64,000 nt of DNA from Undibacterium sp. 5I1 (GTDB lineage Bacteria > Pseudomonadota > Gammaproteobacteria > Burkholderiales > Burkholderiaceae_D), in contig NZ_JAVIWI010000001.1 of assembly GCF_034314085.1 (NCBI RefSeq), positions 4,645,038 to 4,709,037 of the forward strand, written 5' to 3'. The position numbers were made by a program, and so were the translations under genes. Below the pieces are notes generated by a model. That model was not told the DNA's origin, made no database searches, and saw nothing but the letters and a program-made list of their open reading frames with translations. Every line of letters begins with the position of its first letter. The first letter of the stretch is position 1. Below, one piece after another: positions 48,358 to 58,718 of the stretch.

Positions 48358-48432
48358 CTCTCCGTAGCACAATGGATAGTGCACATGCCTCCTAAGCGTG
48401 GGATACTGGTTCGATTCCAGTCGGAGGGACCA
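48358..48432 (+). tRNA. tRNA-Arg (anticodon CCU)
   Basis: 75 nt with encoded CCA. Acceptor CTCTCCG pairs with CGGAGGG (one G-T), D arm GCAC-AATGGATA-GTGC, anticodon arm CATGC-CTCCTAA-GCGTG (CCT), T arm ACTGG-TTCGATT-CCAGT. The first base C is unusual but pairs. Confidence 0.93.
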
Positions 48433-48927
48433 AAGCCATGCTGCATTATTCTCAAATCAAAAAATATCTGGTTGTAGTGGCGCAAACAATCACGCGTTGT
48501 CTATCATTCACCTATTTGCCATCCAAGCTCATTGGCATACTGTAATAAACTCAAATTCCGAGATATTATTTTTTATCTCAGAAATACAGTAAATAGTTTG
48601 GGATGATTGATTGCCGTCGCGTTGATGCATCGGCATAGAATTGGGCTCGGTGCTGACCTTGTCCTAATCGGGCAAGGCGCACCTGGCTGCCATCGGGCAT
48701 ATCGGTTGCACGTACAGCAGATATAGCTATCTTACGGCTGAAGTATTACGGCGTTATGACTAGGATCAAACTAGCTTCAAACTCAAAAGCCCGGCGTAAT
48801 CACTATCGGATTAAACTTGTCGTAAGAAATTGGCAAAATAGAAATTTCTGCACGAAATAAATACAGGTATAACTAAAGTATTAAAATACTCGCCTGACAT
48901 TTTTATATTAATTACAGAGAGAGACAA
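48433..48927. other. Intergenic region between tRNA-Arg and gcdH
   Basis: About 495 bp. No gene recognised; a short AGTATTAAAATACT palindrome (48883-48896) sits near the gcdH start but does not belong to the 85-bp family. Confidence 0.35.
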
Positions 48928-50103
48928 ATGGCAAAAGCATCATTTCATTGGGACGATCCTTTATTGTTGTCATCGCAGTTGACTGATGACGAGCGCATGG
49001 TGCAAGAGGCTGCACGTGTGTATTGTCAGGAGAAGCTGGCACCTCGGGTATTGGATGCCTTCCGTAATGAGAAAACGGATCCGGCAATTTTTCGTGAAAT
49101 GGGTGAACTGGGTTTGCTCGGTTCGACCATCCCTACAGAATACGGCGGTGCTGGTCTTAACTATGTTTGTTATGGTCTGGTGGCCCGCGAGGTAGAGCGG
49201 ATTGACTCTGGTTATCGCTCAATGATGAGTGTGCAAAGCTCGCTGGTGATGGTGCCGATCAATGAATTTGGTAGTGAGGCGCAGAAGCAAAAATATCTGC
49301 CTAAGTTAGCTACCGGTGAATGGATTGGTTGTTTTGGTTTGACTGAACCTGATCACGGCTCTGACCCCGGCAGTATGGTAACGCGGGCGAAAACTGTCCC
49401 CGGCGGATACGCGCTGAGCGGTGCCAAAATGTGGATCAGCAATAGCCCGATCGCCGATGTATTTGTAGTGTGGGCGAAGACCGATGATGGTCGTATCCGC
49501 GGCTTTATTTTGGAAAAAGGCTGGAAGGGTTTATCCGCACCGGCGATCCACGGTAAGGTGGGTTTGCGTGCCTCGATTACCGGTGAAATCGTGATGGACA
49601 ATGTATTTGTCCCTGAAGAAAATCTGATGCCGAATGTCGAGGGTTTAAAGGGCCCATTCACTTGCCTGAATTCTGCGCGCTATGGTATTGCCTGGGGTGC
49701 TTTGGGTGCGGCAGAATTTTGCTGGCACACCGCGCGTCAATACACGATGGATCGTATGCAATTTGGTCGTCCACTCGCTGCGAATCAATTGATTCAGAAA
49801 AAACTGGCTGACATGCAAACTGAAATCACGATGGCCTTGCAAGGTTGCTTACGTTTGGGACGTATGAAAGATGAGGGCATTGCTTCGGTGGAAATTACCT
49901 CGATCATGAAGCGTAATTCTTGCGGAAAATCATTAGATATCGCTCGTATGGCACGTGATATGTTGGGTGGCAACGGTATCTCGGATGAGTTTGGCGTGGC
50001 ACGCCATCTGGTGAATCTGGAAGTGGTGAATACTTATGAAGGTACACACGATATTCATGCTTTGATTTTGGGTCGTGCCCAGACTGGTATTGCGGCGTTT
50101 TAA
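48928..50103 (+). CDS. gcdH: Glutaryl-CoA dehydrogenase
   Basis: 391 residues, acyl-CoA dehydrogenase fold. Substrate and catalytic-region marks of [60 protein letters not shown], and the catalytic-base end [18 protein letters not shown]. Oxidises and decarboxylates glutaryl-CoA to crotonyl-CoA in lysine/tryptophan catabolism. It is convergent to the kyn genes and has its own terminator at 50367. Confidence 0.93.
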   Translation: MAKASFHWDDPLLLSSQLTDDERMVQEAARVYCQEKLAPRVLDAFRNEKTDPAIFREMGELGLLGSTIPTEYGGAGLNYVCYGLVAREVERIDSGYRSMMSVQSSLVMVPINEFGSEAQKQKYLPKLATGEWIGCFGLTEPDHGSDPGSMVTRAKTVPGGYALSGAKMWISNSPIADVFVVWAKTDDGRIRGFILEKGWKGLSAPAIHGKVGLRASITGEIVMDNVFVPEENLMPNVEGLKGPFTCLNSARYGIAWGALGAAEFCWHTARQYTMDRMQFGRPLAANQLIQKKLADMQTEITMALQGCLRLGRMKDEGIASVEITSIMKRNSCGKSLDIARMARDMLGGNGISDEFGVARHLVNLEVVNTYEGTHDIHALILGRAQTGIAAF

Positions 50104-50170
50104 ATTTCTTAGGTAGTTTTAGCGGAATGACGTTTGTGCTTAAATCTAGTTGAAGAAATCAGTAGTTGAT

Positions 50171-50209
50171 ATCAAAACCCGAGATCAAAACCCGAGATCA
50201 AAATCGAAA
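50171..50209. repeat. 13-bp tandem repeat (3 units)
   Basis: ATCAAAACCCGAG repeated exactly twice, then a diverged third unit ATCAAAATCGAAA, 68 bp behind the gcdH stop. Confidence 0.85.
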
Positions 50210-50366
50210 GCAGGTAACTAGCTTGTTGCCTGGTTTTTCTATTGTCTGTCCCGACAATTTTAGATGATGGATTGTTCTGAAACACCCCTTTATTTTTTCG
50301 TCAATTGTTGTCGTGAGTTTTTGGGTTAGGTGTGTGTAGCGCATATTCGGCAACTTTCGACTGGTT

Positions 50367-50410
50367 GGTCAAAAGGCAGAATGCTATCGCATCTGACCCT
50401 TTGACCTTTT
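50367..50410 (+). terminator. Terminator of gcdH
   Basis: GGTCAAAAGG ... CCCTTTGACC with an inner CAGAATGC / GCATCTG stem form one long hairpin (50367-50406), followed by TTTT. Confidence 0.8.
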
Positions 50411-50450
50411 ATTCAATGTTGCTCTTCGTACTTGAATCCGTCGGGTGATT

Positions 50451-51344
50451 TTATAAGGCCGTGCGGAGCGCAAATAGTTCTGGGAACAACACGACATCCA
50501 ACATTTTGCGCAGATAGCTGACGCCTGCTGTGCCGCCGGTGCCGACTTTGAAACCGATAATCCGCTCCACCGTAGTCACGTGGCGGAAGCGCCAGATGCG
50601 GAAAGCGGTTTCCATATCGACTAATTTTTCTGCTAGTTCGTATAGCACCCAATGTTGCTCTGGCTGCTGGTACACCTGTAACCAGGCGGTTTTGACGGAC
50701 TCGTTTGGCTCGACATTAAGCGTCCAGTCTTGCGCTAAACGTGCTGCATCAATGGCAAATCCCTGGCGTGCCATGAGCATGATGGCTTCGTCATAGATCG
50801 AGGGCGCATGCAACGCATCGGACAAGCTGGTATGTGCTTCAGTATTGGTTTCATGCACGCTCAGTAGGCTAGCGTTTTTATTCCCGAGTAAAAATTCCAG
50901 CTCACGGTATTGATGTGACTGAAAGCCAGATGAGTTGCCCAGATACGGCCGGATGGCGGTGTATTCGCTTGGCGTCATGGTTGCAAGGACATCCCATGCA
51001 TGCACCAGTTGGTCCATGATGCGGGCAACCCGCGAGAGCATTTTAAATGCCGGTGGTAAATCGCCAGCGCGCAATTGCGCGCGCACCGCGTGTAGTTCAT
51101 GCAGCATTAGCTTGATCCAGAGTTCGCTGGTTTGATGCTGGATGATGAACAGCATTTCATTATGGTTGGGCGAGCGTGGATGTTGTGCAGACAGGATTTG
51201 ATTCAGGCCTAGATAGTCGCCATAGCTCATGTCATTTTTAAAATCCATTTTGGCGCCATGCCAAGAGACGGGGCATTTGCCTTCAGTTGCGCTGGTCGTG
51301 CCGGGAGCTTGTTCTGTGCTGTCGTTATTGATATCGCTAGTCAT
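50451..51344 (-). CDS. kynA: Tryptophan 2,3-dioxygenase
   Basis: 297 residues. Heme enzyme opening the indole ring of L-tryptophan to N-formylkynurenine. Typical segments: [38 protein letters not shown] (distal His region), [42 protein letters not shown] (proximal His) and SYLRKMLD. Last gene of the kynB-kynU-kynA run, 54 bp behind kynU. A ~35-residue hydrophilic N-terminal extension is normal in this group. Confidence 0.96.
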   Translation of the reverse strand: MTSDINNDSTEQAPGTTSATEGKCPVSWHGAKMDFKNDMSYGDYLGLNQILSAQHPRSPNHNEMLFIIQHQTSELWIKLMLHELHAVRAQLRAGDLPPAFKMLSRVARIMDQLVHAWDVLATMTPSEYTAIRPYLGNSSGFQSHQYRELEFLLGNKNASLLSVHETNTEAHTSLSDALHAPSIYDEAIMLMARQGFAIDAARLAQDWTLNVEPNESVKTAWLQVYQQPEQHWVLYELAEKLVDMETAFRIWRFRHVTTVERIIGFKVGTGGTAGVSYLRKMLDVVLFPELFALRTAL

Positions 51345-51398
51345 AATGAGTGTTTTATTTAGTAATCGAGGAGGCGTTTTAGCTTGATATCGGATTGC

Positions 51399-52655
51399 TC
51401 AAGTTACTGCATGACGCTCTGCATTTAACTCATAAGCTTGCGATTCCAGAATATCGCGCAAGCCTTCAACTGCATCCCATACATCGACAAAACTGGTGTA
51501 GAGCGGGGTAAAACCAAAGCGCATGATGGCAGGCTCGCGATAATCACCAATAATGCCGCGGGCGATCAGCGCTTGCATTACCGCATAGCCGTGCGGATGG
51601 GTAAAACTGACATGGCTGCCGCGCCGCGCCTGATCGCGCGGCGTAACCAACTCCAAGGATTGATTGGCGCAACGTGATTCGACCAATTGAATAAACAGTT
51701 CGGTCAGCGCTAAGGATTTTGCACGGATCGCAGCCATCGAGGTTTTACTAAATACTGCCAGACCTGATTCCACCATCGCCAAAGAGACAATCGGCTGTGT
51801 GCCACACAGCGCTCTGCGGATACCCGGTGTGCCAACAAACGACGGTGCCATTTCAAATGGTGTTGTATGACCCCACCACCCAGACAGAGGATGAGAAAAC
51901 GCTGCCTGGTGGCGCGCTGCCACCCAGATAAATGCCGGAGCACCTGGCCCGCCGTTTAAATATTTATAAGTACATCCCACGGCAAAATCCGCTTGTGCCT
52001 GATTTAATTCCACTTGCACCGCACCGGCTGAATGTGCCAGATCCCATAGCATTAGAGCTCCTTGTGCATGCGCGTGCGCAGTCACTGCGACCATGTCATG
52101 TAAATAGCCACTGCGGTAATTCGCATGAGTCAGCATCACGACCGCGGTAGTCTGGTCGATCGCCGCCGCCAATTGGTCTGGTGTGTCTACCAGTTTGATT
52201 TGATAACCACGATCCAGCCAGCGGGTAATGCCCTCCGCCATATAGATATCAGTCGGGAAGTTACTGCGTTCGGTGACGATGACTTTACGATCGGCTGTAA
52301 CAGGATTGCTGGCCTGAAGATGCAAAGCCGCCGCCAGCGCTTTAAATAAATTGATCGAGGTCGAATCCGTCACCACCACTTCATCCGGCGCGGCGCCAAT
52401 CAGTGGCGCCAGCATGTCGCCCAGACGAGATGGCAAATCAAACCAACCTGCTTTATTCCAACTCTTGATCAGATCATTACCCCATTCCTGACGGATCACT
52501 TCTTGCGCTCTGGTCAGCGACGCTTTTGGCATTGCGCCGAGTGAGTTACCGTCGAGATAAATCACGTCCTTGGGCAAATCAAATTCTTCGCGCAAAGTGG
52601 CAAGAGGATCTTGTACATCGAGGTCGAGGCAATGCTGGCGGTGTAGTGTGGTCAT
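51399..52655 (-). CDS. kynU: Kynureninase
   Basis: 418 residues, PLP fold type [15 protein letters not shown] at the start, the PLP lysine in [13 protein letters not shown], and [12 protein letters not shown] near the end identify KynU. It splits kynurenine to anthranilate and alanine. Lies between kynB and kynA; no 3-hydroxylase gene is present, so the route ends at anthranilate here. Confidence 0.95.
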   Translation of the reverse strand: MTTLHRQHCLDLDVQDPLATLREEFDLPKDVIYLDGNSLGAMPKASLTRAQEVIRQEWGNDLIKSWNKAGWFDLPSRLGDMLAPLIGAAPDEVVVTDSTSINLFKALAAALHLQASNPVTADRKVIVTERSNFPTDIYMAEGITRWLDRGYQIKLVDTPDQLAAAIDQTTAVVMLTHANYRSGYLHDMVAVTAHAHAQGALMLWDLAHSAGAVQVELNQAQADFAVGCTYKYLNGGPGAPAFIWVAARHQAAFSHPLSGWWGHTTPFEMAPSFVGTPGIRRALCGTQPIVSLAMVESGLAVFSKTSMAAIRAKSLALTELFIQLVESRCANQSLELVTPRDQARRGSHVSFTHPHGYAVMQALIARGIIGDYREPAIMRFGFTPLYTSFVDVWDAVEGLRDILESQAYELNAERHAVT

Positions 52656-52727
52656 GGCGATTTAAAATGAGTATGGTTAAAAATTGAGCGAACGATGATT
52701 TTGACGAGAGCTTATTTTTGTAGCTAT

Positions 52728-53387
52728 TTAAAGCGAACGAAGAATTGCACGAACTGGACTCGCATCCAGTCCCGCCAGTTTGAGTGGCAGAGCAATCAGC
52801 TCATAATCGCCCGCGCTGACCGCATCCAGCACGATGCCTTCTAAGATCGCCATCTGATGCTTTTTTACGGCCAAGTGGCAATCCATCGTTTTTGAATCCT
52901 GTGGATCGAGCGAGGGCGTATCAATCCCAATCAGACGCACGCCGTGGCTTGCCAACAGGTCTATAGTGGCAGGTGCAATATAAGGAAAATGATCATCCCA
53001 TTCAGTCTGCGGTGCGGCAAAGTAAGTACGTAATAAAACCCGCGGCGGAGTACCCGCCAGTTGCGCCGCGATATGTTCAGGCTCTACTCGCTGACGGCCA
53101 ATGCAATGGATGACGCGACAAGCACCGATATACGTCGTCAAATCAACTTGATCAATCGCTTTGCCAGCGGCATCGTAATGCGAAGGTGCATCGCAATGCG
53201 CACCCGTGTGAGTGGACATGCTGATCTTACTGACTTTGACCGGACAGCCGGCTTCAATTTGCCAAGTGGCCTCTGCCTTGTAAGCGGTGTCCCCTGGCCA
53301 TACGGGCATACCGCTTTGCAGTGCAGGGGAGATATCCCAAATTTGTGGATTTTTTTGTTGCGGTTTTTGGTGATCAGAAGCTGACAT
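52728..53387 (-). CDS. kynB: Kynurenine formamidase
   Basis: 219 residues, cyclase-like metal hydrolase. Zinc motif [30 protein letters not shown] near the start, and [13 protein letters not shown] are the family marks. Removes the formyl group from N-formylkynurenine. Start ATG 53387 is chosen because GGAG lies 6 bp before; upstream in-frame starts to 53453 lack this. First gene of the kyn operon, divergent from kynR across 148 bp. Confidence 0.94.
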   Translation of the reverse strand: MSASDHQKPQQKNPQIWDISPALQSGMPVWPGDTAYKAEATWQIEAGCPVKVSKISMSTHTGAHCDAPSHYDAAGKAIDQVDLTTYIGACRVIHCIGRQRVEPEHIAAQLAGTPPRVLLRTYFAAPQTEWDDHFPYIAPATIDLLASHGVRLIGIDTPSLDPQDSKTMDCHLAVKKHQMAILEGIVLDAVSAGDYELIALPLKLAGLDASPVRAILRSL

Positions 53388-53535
53388 CGATGTCTCCATC
53401 AGAGAAAAATATGCCAGTAAGTTTATTCCCAAATGAAAAAATTGTTCTTGCAAATTGAGGTGGTTAAACCCGCTTATGTAGAATAAACTGCGAAAAAATA
53501 CTCAATTAATGATGGAATGTACGGAGATAGTCAAA

Positions 53536-54015
53536 ATGCAGCTAGATGCAACGGATATTAAAATTTTGCACTACCTGCAAACCGACGGACGCATCAGCAA
53601 TCAGGAGCTGGCTGACAAGGTGTTTTTATCGCCATCTTCTTGCCTGCGTCGGGTACGACTGCTGGAAGAAAGCGGCATCATCCAACATTACAGCGCCGTC
53701 CTCAATCCGACCGCGCTTGGTCTGGAGGTGGACGCCTTTGTGCAAGTCACCATGCGCCGCGATGTGGAGCAATGGCATGAAAATTTCACGCTTGCTTTAC
53801 AAAGCTGGCCCGAAGTCGTCGGCTCTTACATCATCACGGGCGATGCTAATTATCTATTGCGGGTAAAAGCCCGTAATCTCAAACACTATTCCTCGTTTGT
53901 GCTGGAGCGACTGTATAAGACTACGGGCGTATTAGATATTCGCTCAAATATTGTGCTGCAAACTTTGAAGGACACCAGCGAGATTGCGGTTGATCTGCTG
54001 CAGTCAGAGAAGTAG
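53536..54015 (+). CDS. kynR: Lrp/AsnC-type regulator of kynurenine genes
   Basis: 159 residues: HTH (NQELADKVFLSPSSCLRRVRLLE) followed by the Lrp ligand domain (VGSYIITGDANYLLRVKARNL). Divergent from kynB, the usual place of KynR, which responds to kynurenine in relatives. CGGAG at 53522-53526 supports ATG 53536 rather than 53509. Confidence 0.85.
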   Translation: MQLDATDIKILHYLQTDGRISNQELADKVFLSPSSCLRRVRLLEESGIIQHYSAVLNPTALGLEVDAFVQVTMRRDVEQWHENFTLALQSWPEVVGSYIITGDANYLLRVKARNLKHYSSFVLERLYKTTGVLDIRSNIVLQTLKDTSEIAVDLLQSEK

Positions 54016-54087
54016 CGAATTTGATGGCGCCATATGGTGATTTACAGATCGTGACCTACAGATTGTGATCGATCTAGGGCTAAATAC

Positions 54088-54558
54088 TCAGGCACCCAAC
54101 CAAGGCAAGCCTTTCTGGCACCAGCCGCCCAGCGTTTTGCGATGACCTTCGCTGTCTTTATCGCCTTCAAATCCTTCCAAGATATCAAAGCATGCGACGT
54201 AGCCGTTTTCAGTGGCGAGTTTTGCGGCATGGCGTGAGCGTACGCCGGACCTGCATAGGAAAAGGATAGTGGTATTTTTGTCTGCCGTTACCTTGGTTAA
54301 TTCAGTCAAAAAGTCAGGATTGGGATTGCCGCCCGGATAGGTACTCCATTGCACGGTATGGTGTTGAGCATCGGGTAGTTTGACGCGACCAATCCAGTCT
54401 CTTTCTGCATTGGTGCGGACATCAACCAGTAAGACGTTGATATCGCTTGCTAACAGCGCAAAAGCCTCTTCCGGAGTGACCGCTCCTGCGTACGGCAGAC
54501 TTTGTTCTTGTCCGCGTTGGCGGGCTGACGTGAGTAATGTAAGAGTTGTGCTTGTCAT
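54088..54558 (-). CDS. Rhodanese-like domain protein
   Basis: 156 residues, one rhodanese domain: VLLVDVRTNAERDWIG, and active loop LFLCRSGVRSR with Cys102. Sulfurtransferase-type activity is likely, acceptor unknown. Convergent with kynR, divergent from the glnA control region. Confidence 0.88.
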   Translation of the reverse strand: MTSTTLTLLTSARQRGQEQSLPYAGAVTPEEAFALLASDINVLLVDVRTNAERDWIGRVKLPDAQHHTVQWSTYPGGNPNPDFLTELTKVTADKNTTILFLCRSGVRSRHAAKLATENGYVACFDILEGFEGDKDSEGHRKTLGGWCQKGLPWLGA

Positions 54559-54679
54559 GATATTGAGCCTTGGTGTAAATCGTTCAACTTCAACAATGGA
54601 TGTACTAAACCAGATTATGTACCGCTGGTTTGAGAACGAACGCTATGTTAACTGAGCAGAGTAATAAATTTTGATCATG

Positions 54680-54920
54680 CTTCATGCGGGTGCAATTTTA
54701 AGTATTTTTTATAAAAAAGCGTTAATTTGGTGCGCTTATGATTTTATGTTTTAATTTGGTGCAAAATTTGTTAGATGAATATGTCTTGTTTGATCATGTT
54801 GTCAGAAAATTTTTAGAAAAAACAAAGATTTAGCATCTTCAGTCACCGCAATTTCTTTCCCTAAATGGTGGCACGGATTCTGCTATTATCGATTGCGAGT
54901 TGCATTATTGACTTGGTGCA
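54680..54920 (+). promoter_or_regulatory. glnA control region: sigma-54 promoter and NtrC-like half sites
   Basis: TGGCACGGATTCTGCT at 54869-54884 has the -24 GG and -12 GC spaced as in sigma-54 promoters. Upstream TTTGGTGC (54726-54733) and TTTGGTGCA (54755-54763), plus GGGTGCA near 54688, match the TGGTGCA half of the NtrC consensus; another TTGGTGCA lies at about 54913. The 5' leader to the ATG is ~325 bp. Presence of ntrBC downstream supports this assignment. Confidence 0.8.
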
Positions 54921-55082
54921 GAAGGTTTTTATCTGTTGTAGCGTGTTTTAGTGTGTTTAGGCTGCTGTCGTTTTTCTGGCGCGGCTTCTTATAGAATAAC
55001 AACGCAATGATAGACGCAAAGAAGAATGCACCATTTCAAGGTGTCAGTTAAGAATTGGCTTAGTTGATTGATAGTTAATCGG

Positions 55083-55138
55083 TAGGAATTTAGCGGTAAG
55101 AATTTAGCGGTAGTAAGTTAGCCGAACTAAGTTAACCG
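55083..55138. repeat. 14-bp tandem repeat in glnA leader (4 units)
   Basis: Exact 14-bp period: TAGGAATTTAGCGG, TAAGAATTTAGCGG, TAGTAAGTTAGCCG, AACTAAGTTAACCG. Lies in the transcribed leader about 85 bp before the ATG. Confidence 0.85.
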
Positions 55139-55223
55139 TTATTCAGTCGATGGTTGGTCGATAGTTGGCAAGATAGCTCAGCATTTTCCGAATTTATTTT
55201 TAGCTTTATTTGAGGAGTTTCAC

Positions 55224-56639
55224 ATGGCAATGACAGCCGCAGAAGTCTTGAAAATGGCGAAAGACAACGAAGTTAAATTTGTTGATTTTCGCTTTGCAGA
55301 TACAAGAGGCAAAGAACAGCACGTCACGGTTCCAGTTTCCCAGTTCAGTATGGATAAATTCGAATCCGGTCACGCGTTCGACGGTTCGTCAATCGCAGGC
55401 TGGAAAGGGATTGAAGCATCCGATATGTTGTTGATGCCGGACCCTGCTACTGCCAACATTGATCCGTTCATGGAAGAAACAACATTGTTTATGCAATGTG
55501 ACGTGATCGAGCCGACAGATGGCAAAGGTTATGACCGTGATCCACGCTCCATCGCCAAGCGCGCTGAAGCCTATTTGAAATCCTCCGGTATTGGCGATGC
55601 CGCCTACTTTGGTCCAGAACCAGAATTTTTCATCTTTGACAGCGTACGCTGGAAAATCGATATGTCCGGCTGCTTCGTGAAGATTGATTCCGAGGAAGCA
55701 TCATGGACTACAGGCGAAAAACTCGAAGGTGGCAATACTGGCCATCGTCCGACAGTTAAAGGCGGTTACTTCCCAGTGCCACCAGTCGACAGCTTCCAGG
55801 ACATGCGTTCTGAAATGTGCTTGATCCTGGAGTCTCTGGGCATTCCAGTTGAAGTGCATCACCACGAAGTTGCTGGCGCTGGTCAAAACGAAATTGGTAC
55901 TAAATTCTCTACTCTGGTAGAGCGCGCTGACTGGACACAAAACCTGAAATACGTTGTATGGAACGTGGCGCACACCTACGGTAAGACAGCGACTTTCATG
56001 CCAAAACCTATCGTTGGCGATAACGGATCTGGTATGCACGTCCACCAATCCGTATGGAAAGAAGGTACCAACCTGTTTGCTGGTGACGGCTATGCTGGTT
56101 TGTCTGACTTTGCTCTGTACTACATCGGCGGCATTATCAAGCATGCACGCGCTTTGAATGCGATTACTAACCCAGGTACTAACTCCTACAAGCGTTTGGT
56201 TCCAGGTTACGAAGCACCTGTAAAACTGGCTTACTCTGCTAAAAACCGTTCTGCTTCTATCCGTATTCCTTACGTATCGAATCCAAAAGGTCGTCGTGTT
56301 GAAGCACGTTTCCCAGATCCACTGGCTAACCCATACCTGGCATTCTCTGCCTTGTTGATGGCTGGTTTGGACGGCGTTCAAAACAAGATACATCCAGGTG
56401 AAGCAGCATCTAAAGATCTGTACCATTTGCCACCAGAAGAAGACGCGTTGATCCCAACAGTCTGCCATTCATTGGAACAAGCATTAGAAGCGCTGGACAA
56501 AGACCGTGAGTTCTTAACACGCGGTGGCGTATTCAGCGACAGTATGATTGATGCTTACATTGAACTGAAAATGCAAGATGTACAGCGCATGCGTATGACC
56601 ACGCATCCTGCTGAGTTTGATATGTACTACTCTTTGTAA
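55224..56639 (+). CDS. glnA: Glutamine synthetase type I
   Basis: 471 residues, dodecameric GSI type. [30 protein letters not shown] (latch), [33 protein letters not shown] [15 protein letters not shown], and the adenylylation Tyr region DLYHLPPEE are all present. Makes glutamine from glutamate and ammonia. GAGGAG precedes the ATG. sigma-54 promoter upstream, strong terminator downstream; ntrB and ntrC follow after a small gene. Confidence 0.98.
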   Translation: MAMTAAEVLKMAKDNEVKFVDFRFADTRGKEQHVTVPVSQFSMDKFESGHAFDGSSIAGWKGIEASDMLLMPDPATANIDPFMEETTLFMQCDVIEPTDGKGYDRDPRSIAKRAEAYLKSSGIGDAAYFGPEPEFFIFDSVRWKIDMSGCFVKIDSEEASWTTGEKLEGGNTGHRPTVKGGYFPVPPVDSFQDMRSEMCLILESLGIPVEVHHHEVAGAGQNEIGTKFSTLVERADWTQNLKYVVWNVAHTYGKTATFMPKPIVGDNGSGMHVHQSVWKEGTNLFAGDGYAGLSDFALYYIGGIIKHARALNAITNPGTNSYKRLVPGYEAPVKLAYSAKNRSASIRIPYVSNPKGRRVEARFPDPLANPYLAFSALLMAGLDGVQNKIHPGEAASKDLYHLPPEEDALIPTVCHSLEQALEALDKDREFLTRGGVFSDSMIDAYIELKMQDVQRMRMTTHPAEFDMYYSL

Positions 56640-56690
56640 TCGGGTACATGCCAATTCAAGCTAATTAAAGCAATTAGCAACGAAGCCAAA

Positions 56691-56716
56691 AGCGGAGAAA
56701 TTTCTCCGCTTTTTTT
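56691..56716 (+). terminator. Terminator of glnA
   Basis: AGCGGAGAAATTTCTCCGCT is a perfect palindrome (7-bp stem with AAATTT centre), followed by TTTTTT. Confidence 0.95.
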
Positions 56717-56760
56717 ATGTCTTTTTAGCTTAAGTAGGACGAAATTTCTCTTACTTCAAA

Positions 56761-56845
56761 AATATACTCACTATGGGTATATTTTTATTGTCCATATAAA
56801 GTATGGACAATCGACTATAAATTAAGAAAATAAGAGGGAGTATTT
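56761..56845 (+). repeat. 85-bp 3'-end element, copy E
   Basis: 121 bp behind the glnA stop and 44 bp behind its terminator, same orientation. AATATACTC, ACTAT, GGGTATATTTTTATTGTCC, 11 nt, GGACAAT (perfect TTGTCC / GGACAA stem 2), AT-rich stretch, tail GAGGGAGTATTT; a further AAATACCTC lets the tail form its own hairpin. Confidence 0.85.
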
Positions 56846-56987
56846 AAAAAATACCTCTTTATCGATATGCTGATAACTTAAATGTCATGTTTATTAAGTA
56901 ATTTATTGTAAGCATTTACAGATGGTAATTGTGCTGGGCGCTTGCTTGGAATACACTAAAGACGTTATTGACTGACCTATAGATAAA

Positions 56988-57476
56988 ATGAATCGACTAT
57001 TGAGTGGCCTAGCTTTACTGGCAGTTTTTTTTGCACCGTCCGCACATGCAGATGCGGATGTGTTTTTGTGCGTCGATGCTAATGGCAATAAAGAGTACAA
57101 AAACACTGGCGAAACTAAAGGTTGCAAGCGAGTTGAGTTGCCCGGCATTACAGTCGTCCCTGCGCCAGCATTTATGGGGACAAAAAAAACAGCGTCAAAA
57201 TCAGCATCCTCACCTTCGGATTTCCCCAAGGTAGATGAGAGTACTCAGAAAGCACGTGACTCTGATCGAAAACAAATTCTGCAAGATGAGTTAAAAACGG
57301 AAGAGCAAAAATTAGCTGCATTGAAAAAAGATTATAACAACGGTGAGCCAGAACGACGTGGTGATGAGCGAAATTATGCCAAGTATCAAGAGCGCACTAA
57401 TATGATGAAAGACGATATTAGCCGCACCGAAAAAAACATCGAAGCACTGAAACGAGAGCTCAGTAATTTAAAATAA
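56988..57476 (+). CDS. Exported DUF4124-like protein with coiled coil
   Basis: 162 residues. Signal LLSGLALLAVFFAPSAHA (cleavage ~22), a short domain VFLCVDANGNKEYKNTGETKGCKRVEL (DUF4124-like, two Cys), then a Lys/Glu-rich coiled coil (about 100-162). Periplasmic. Small proteins of this type commonly sit between glnA and ntrB in Burkholderiales by general recollection; function unknown. Terminators on both sides suggest a separate transcript. Confidence 0.75.
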   Translation: MNRLLSGLALLAVFFAPSAHADADVFLCVDANGNKEYKNTGETKGCKRVELPGITVVPAPAFMGTKKTASKSASSPSDFPKVDESTQKARDSDRKQILQDELKTEEQKLAALKKDYNNGEPERRGDERNYAKYQERTNMMKDDISRTEKNIEALKRELSNLK

Positions 57477-57526
57477 AGAGCCGGTGTCTGAATAAAAAGA
57501 CATTTCAGGCATGATGCTTGCGTAAC

Positions 57527-57552
57527 AAGGTCGCACTAGGCGGCCTTTTTTT
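57527..57552 (+). terminator. Terminator immediately upstream of ntrB
   Basis: AAGGTCGC (57527-57534) pairs with GCGGCCTT (57540-57547), including one U-G, and is followed by a T run to 57552. It ends 22 bp before the ntrB ATG. Confidence 0.75.
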
Positions 57553-57574
57553 ATGGACTATCTTGAAAACACCA

Positions 57575-58636
57575 ATGACCTCTTTTGCTGGACTCGATTT
57601 GCTGACCTCGGCCGTCATTGTGCTGGATGCAGATAGTTATATTTTATATGCCAATGCGTCGGCAGAGAGTTTGCTAGAGAATTCACTCAAGGCCTTAAAT
57701 CAACAAAAATTAAGTGATTTGTTTTTAAACGGTAATGAGCTGTTAGAAGTATTTGATCAGGCAGTCGCACATCAGTTCGGGGACAAGCGCCAAGATTTAA
57801 CTCTGGTGCGGGCGGGCAAAGATCCATTGCATGTACACAGTATTGTCACTGCATTGGACAATCCCGATAATCCGGTATTAATCGAGTTGCGCGAGAACGT
57901 ACAACAGCTCAAGCTGGATCGCGAAGAACGTATGCAAGACCAGAACCGAGCGAATAAAGAATTGATTCGCAATCTGGCCCATGAGATCAAAAATCCCCTC
58001 GGCGGCATACGTGGCGCCGCGCAATTACTAGAACTTGAATTGCCCGAGCGTCAGCTAAAAGAGTTGCGCGAATATACCCAGGTCATTATCAAAGAAGCCG
58101 ATCGTCTGCAGACGTTGGTTGATCGTTTGCTGGCACCGCATCGTTTGCCGCACATCGTTGGCGATGTGAATATTCACGAAGTTTGTGAGCGAGTACGCAG
58201 TTTGATTTTTGCTGAATTTCCGCAAGGCTTGAGTATTAAGCGTGATTATGATTTGTCGATTCCTGAGTTCCGCGGCGATCAGGAACAACTGATTCAAACC
58301 GTACTCAACATTGCCCACAACGCAGCGCAGGCTTTAAGCGAGCGCATCAAGCGTGGCGATGCCGAGCTGACATTTAAGTCGCGTGTGGTGCGCCAGATTA
58401 CTATTTCCAAGATACGGTACAGGCTGGCATTAGATTTGCATATCATCGATAACGGACCAGGTATTCCAGCCGAAATCATCGATCGCATTTTTTACCCCTT
58501 GGTATCGGGACGTGACGGTGGTAGTGGATTGGGACTGACACTAGCGCAAACTTTTATCGAGCAACACATGGGCGTGATCGATTGTGAAAGTCGGCCTGGG
58601 TGCACGGATTTCCGGATTTTGATTCCACTACCTTGA
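57575..58636 (+). CDS. glnL: Nitrogen regulation histidine kinase NtrB
   Basis: 353 residues from ATG 57575. PAS domain (GLDLLTSAVIVLDADSYILY on), H-box RNLAHEIKNPLGGIRGAAQ with His136, N-box TVLNIAHNAAQAL, G1 HIIDNGPGIP, G2 GRDGGSGLGLTLAQ. Phosphorylates or dephosphorylates NtrC depending on PII state. The longer frame from 57518 would begin inside the terminator and is rejected. Followed 82 bp later by ntrC. Confidence 0.94.
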   Translation: MTSFAGLDLLTSAVIVLDADSYILYANASAESLLENSLKALNQQKLSDLFLNGNELLEVFDQAVAHQFGDKRQDLTLVRAGKDPLHVHSIVTALDNPDNPVLIELRENVQQLKLDREERMQDQNRANKELIRNLAHEIKNPLGGIRGAAQLLELELPERQLKELREYTQVIIKEADRLQTLVDRLLAPHRLPHIVGDVNIHEVCERVRSLIFAEFPQGLSIKRDYDLSIPEFRGDQEQLIQTVLNIAHNAAQALSERIKRGDAELTFKSRVVRQITISKIRYRLALDLHIIDNGPGIPAEIIDRIFYPLVSGRDGGSGLGLTLAQTFIEQHMGVIDCESRPGCTDFRILIPLP

Positions 58637-58718
58637 TAGAGGATCGTGGAACGTTGGTGGTGCCACAAGCGCCGCTACCTAATTTGCTTTAATTTTTAAT
58701 GCGGGACAAAACGATTAT

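Noticed and set aside
48883..48896. AGTATTAAAATACT as a seventh copy of the 85-bp element
   Set aside because: Lacks the GTCC/GG stem, the G-rich tail and the length.
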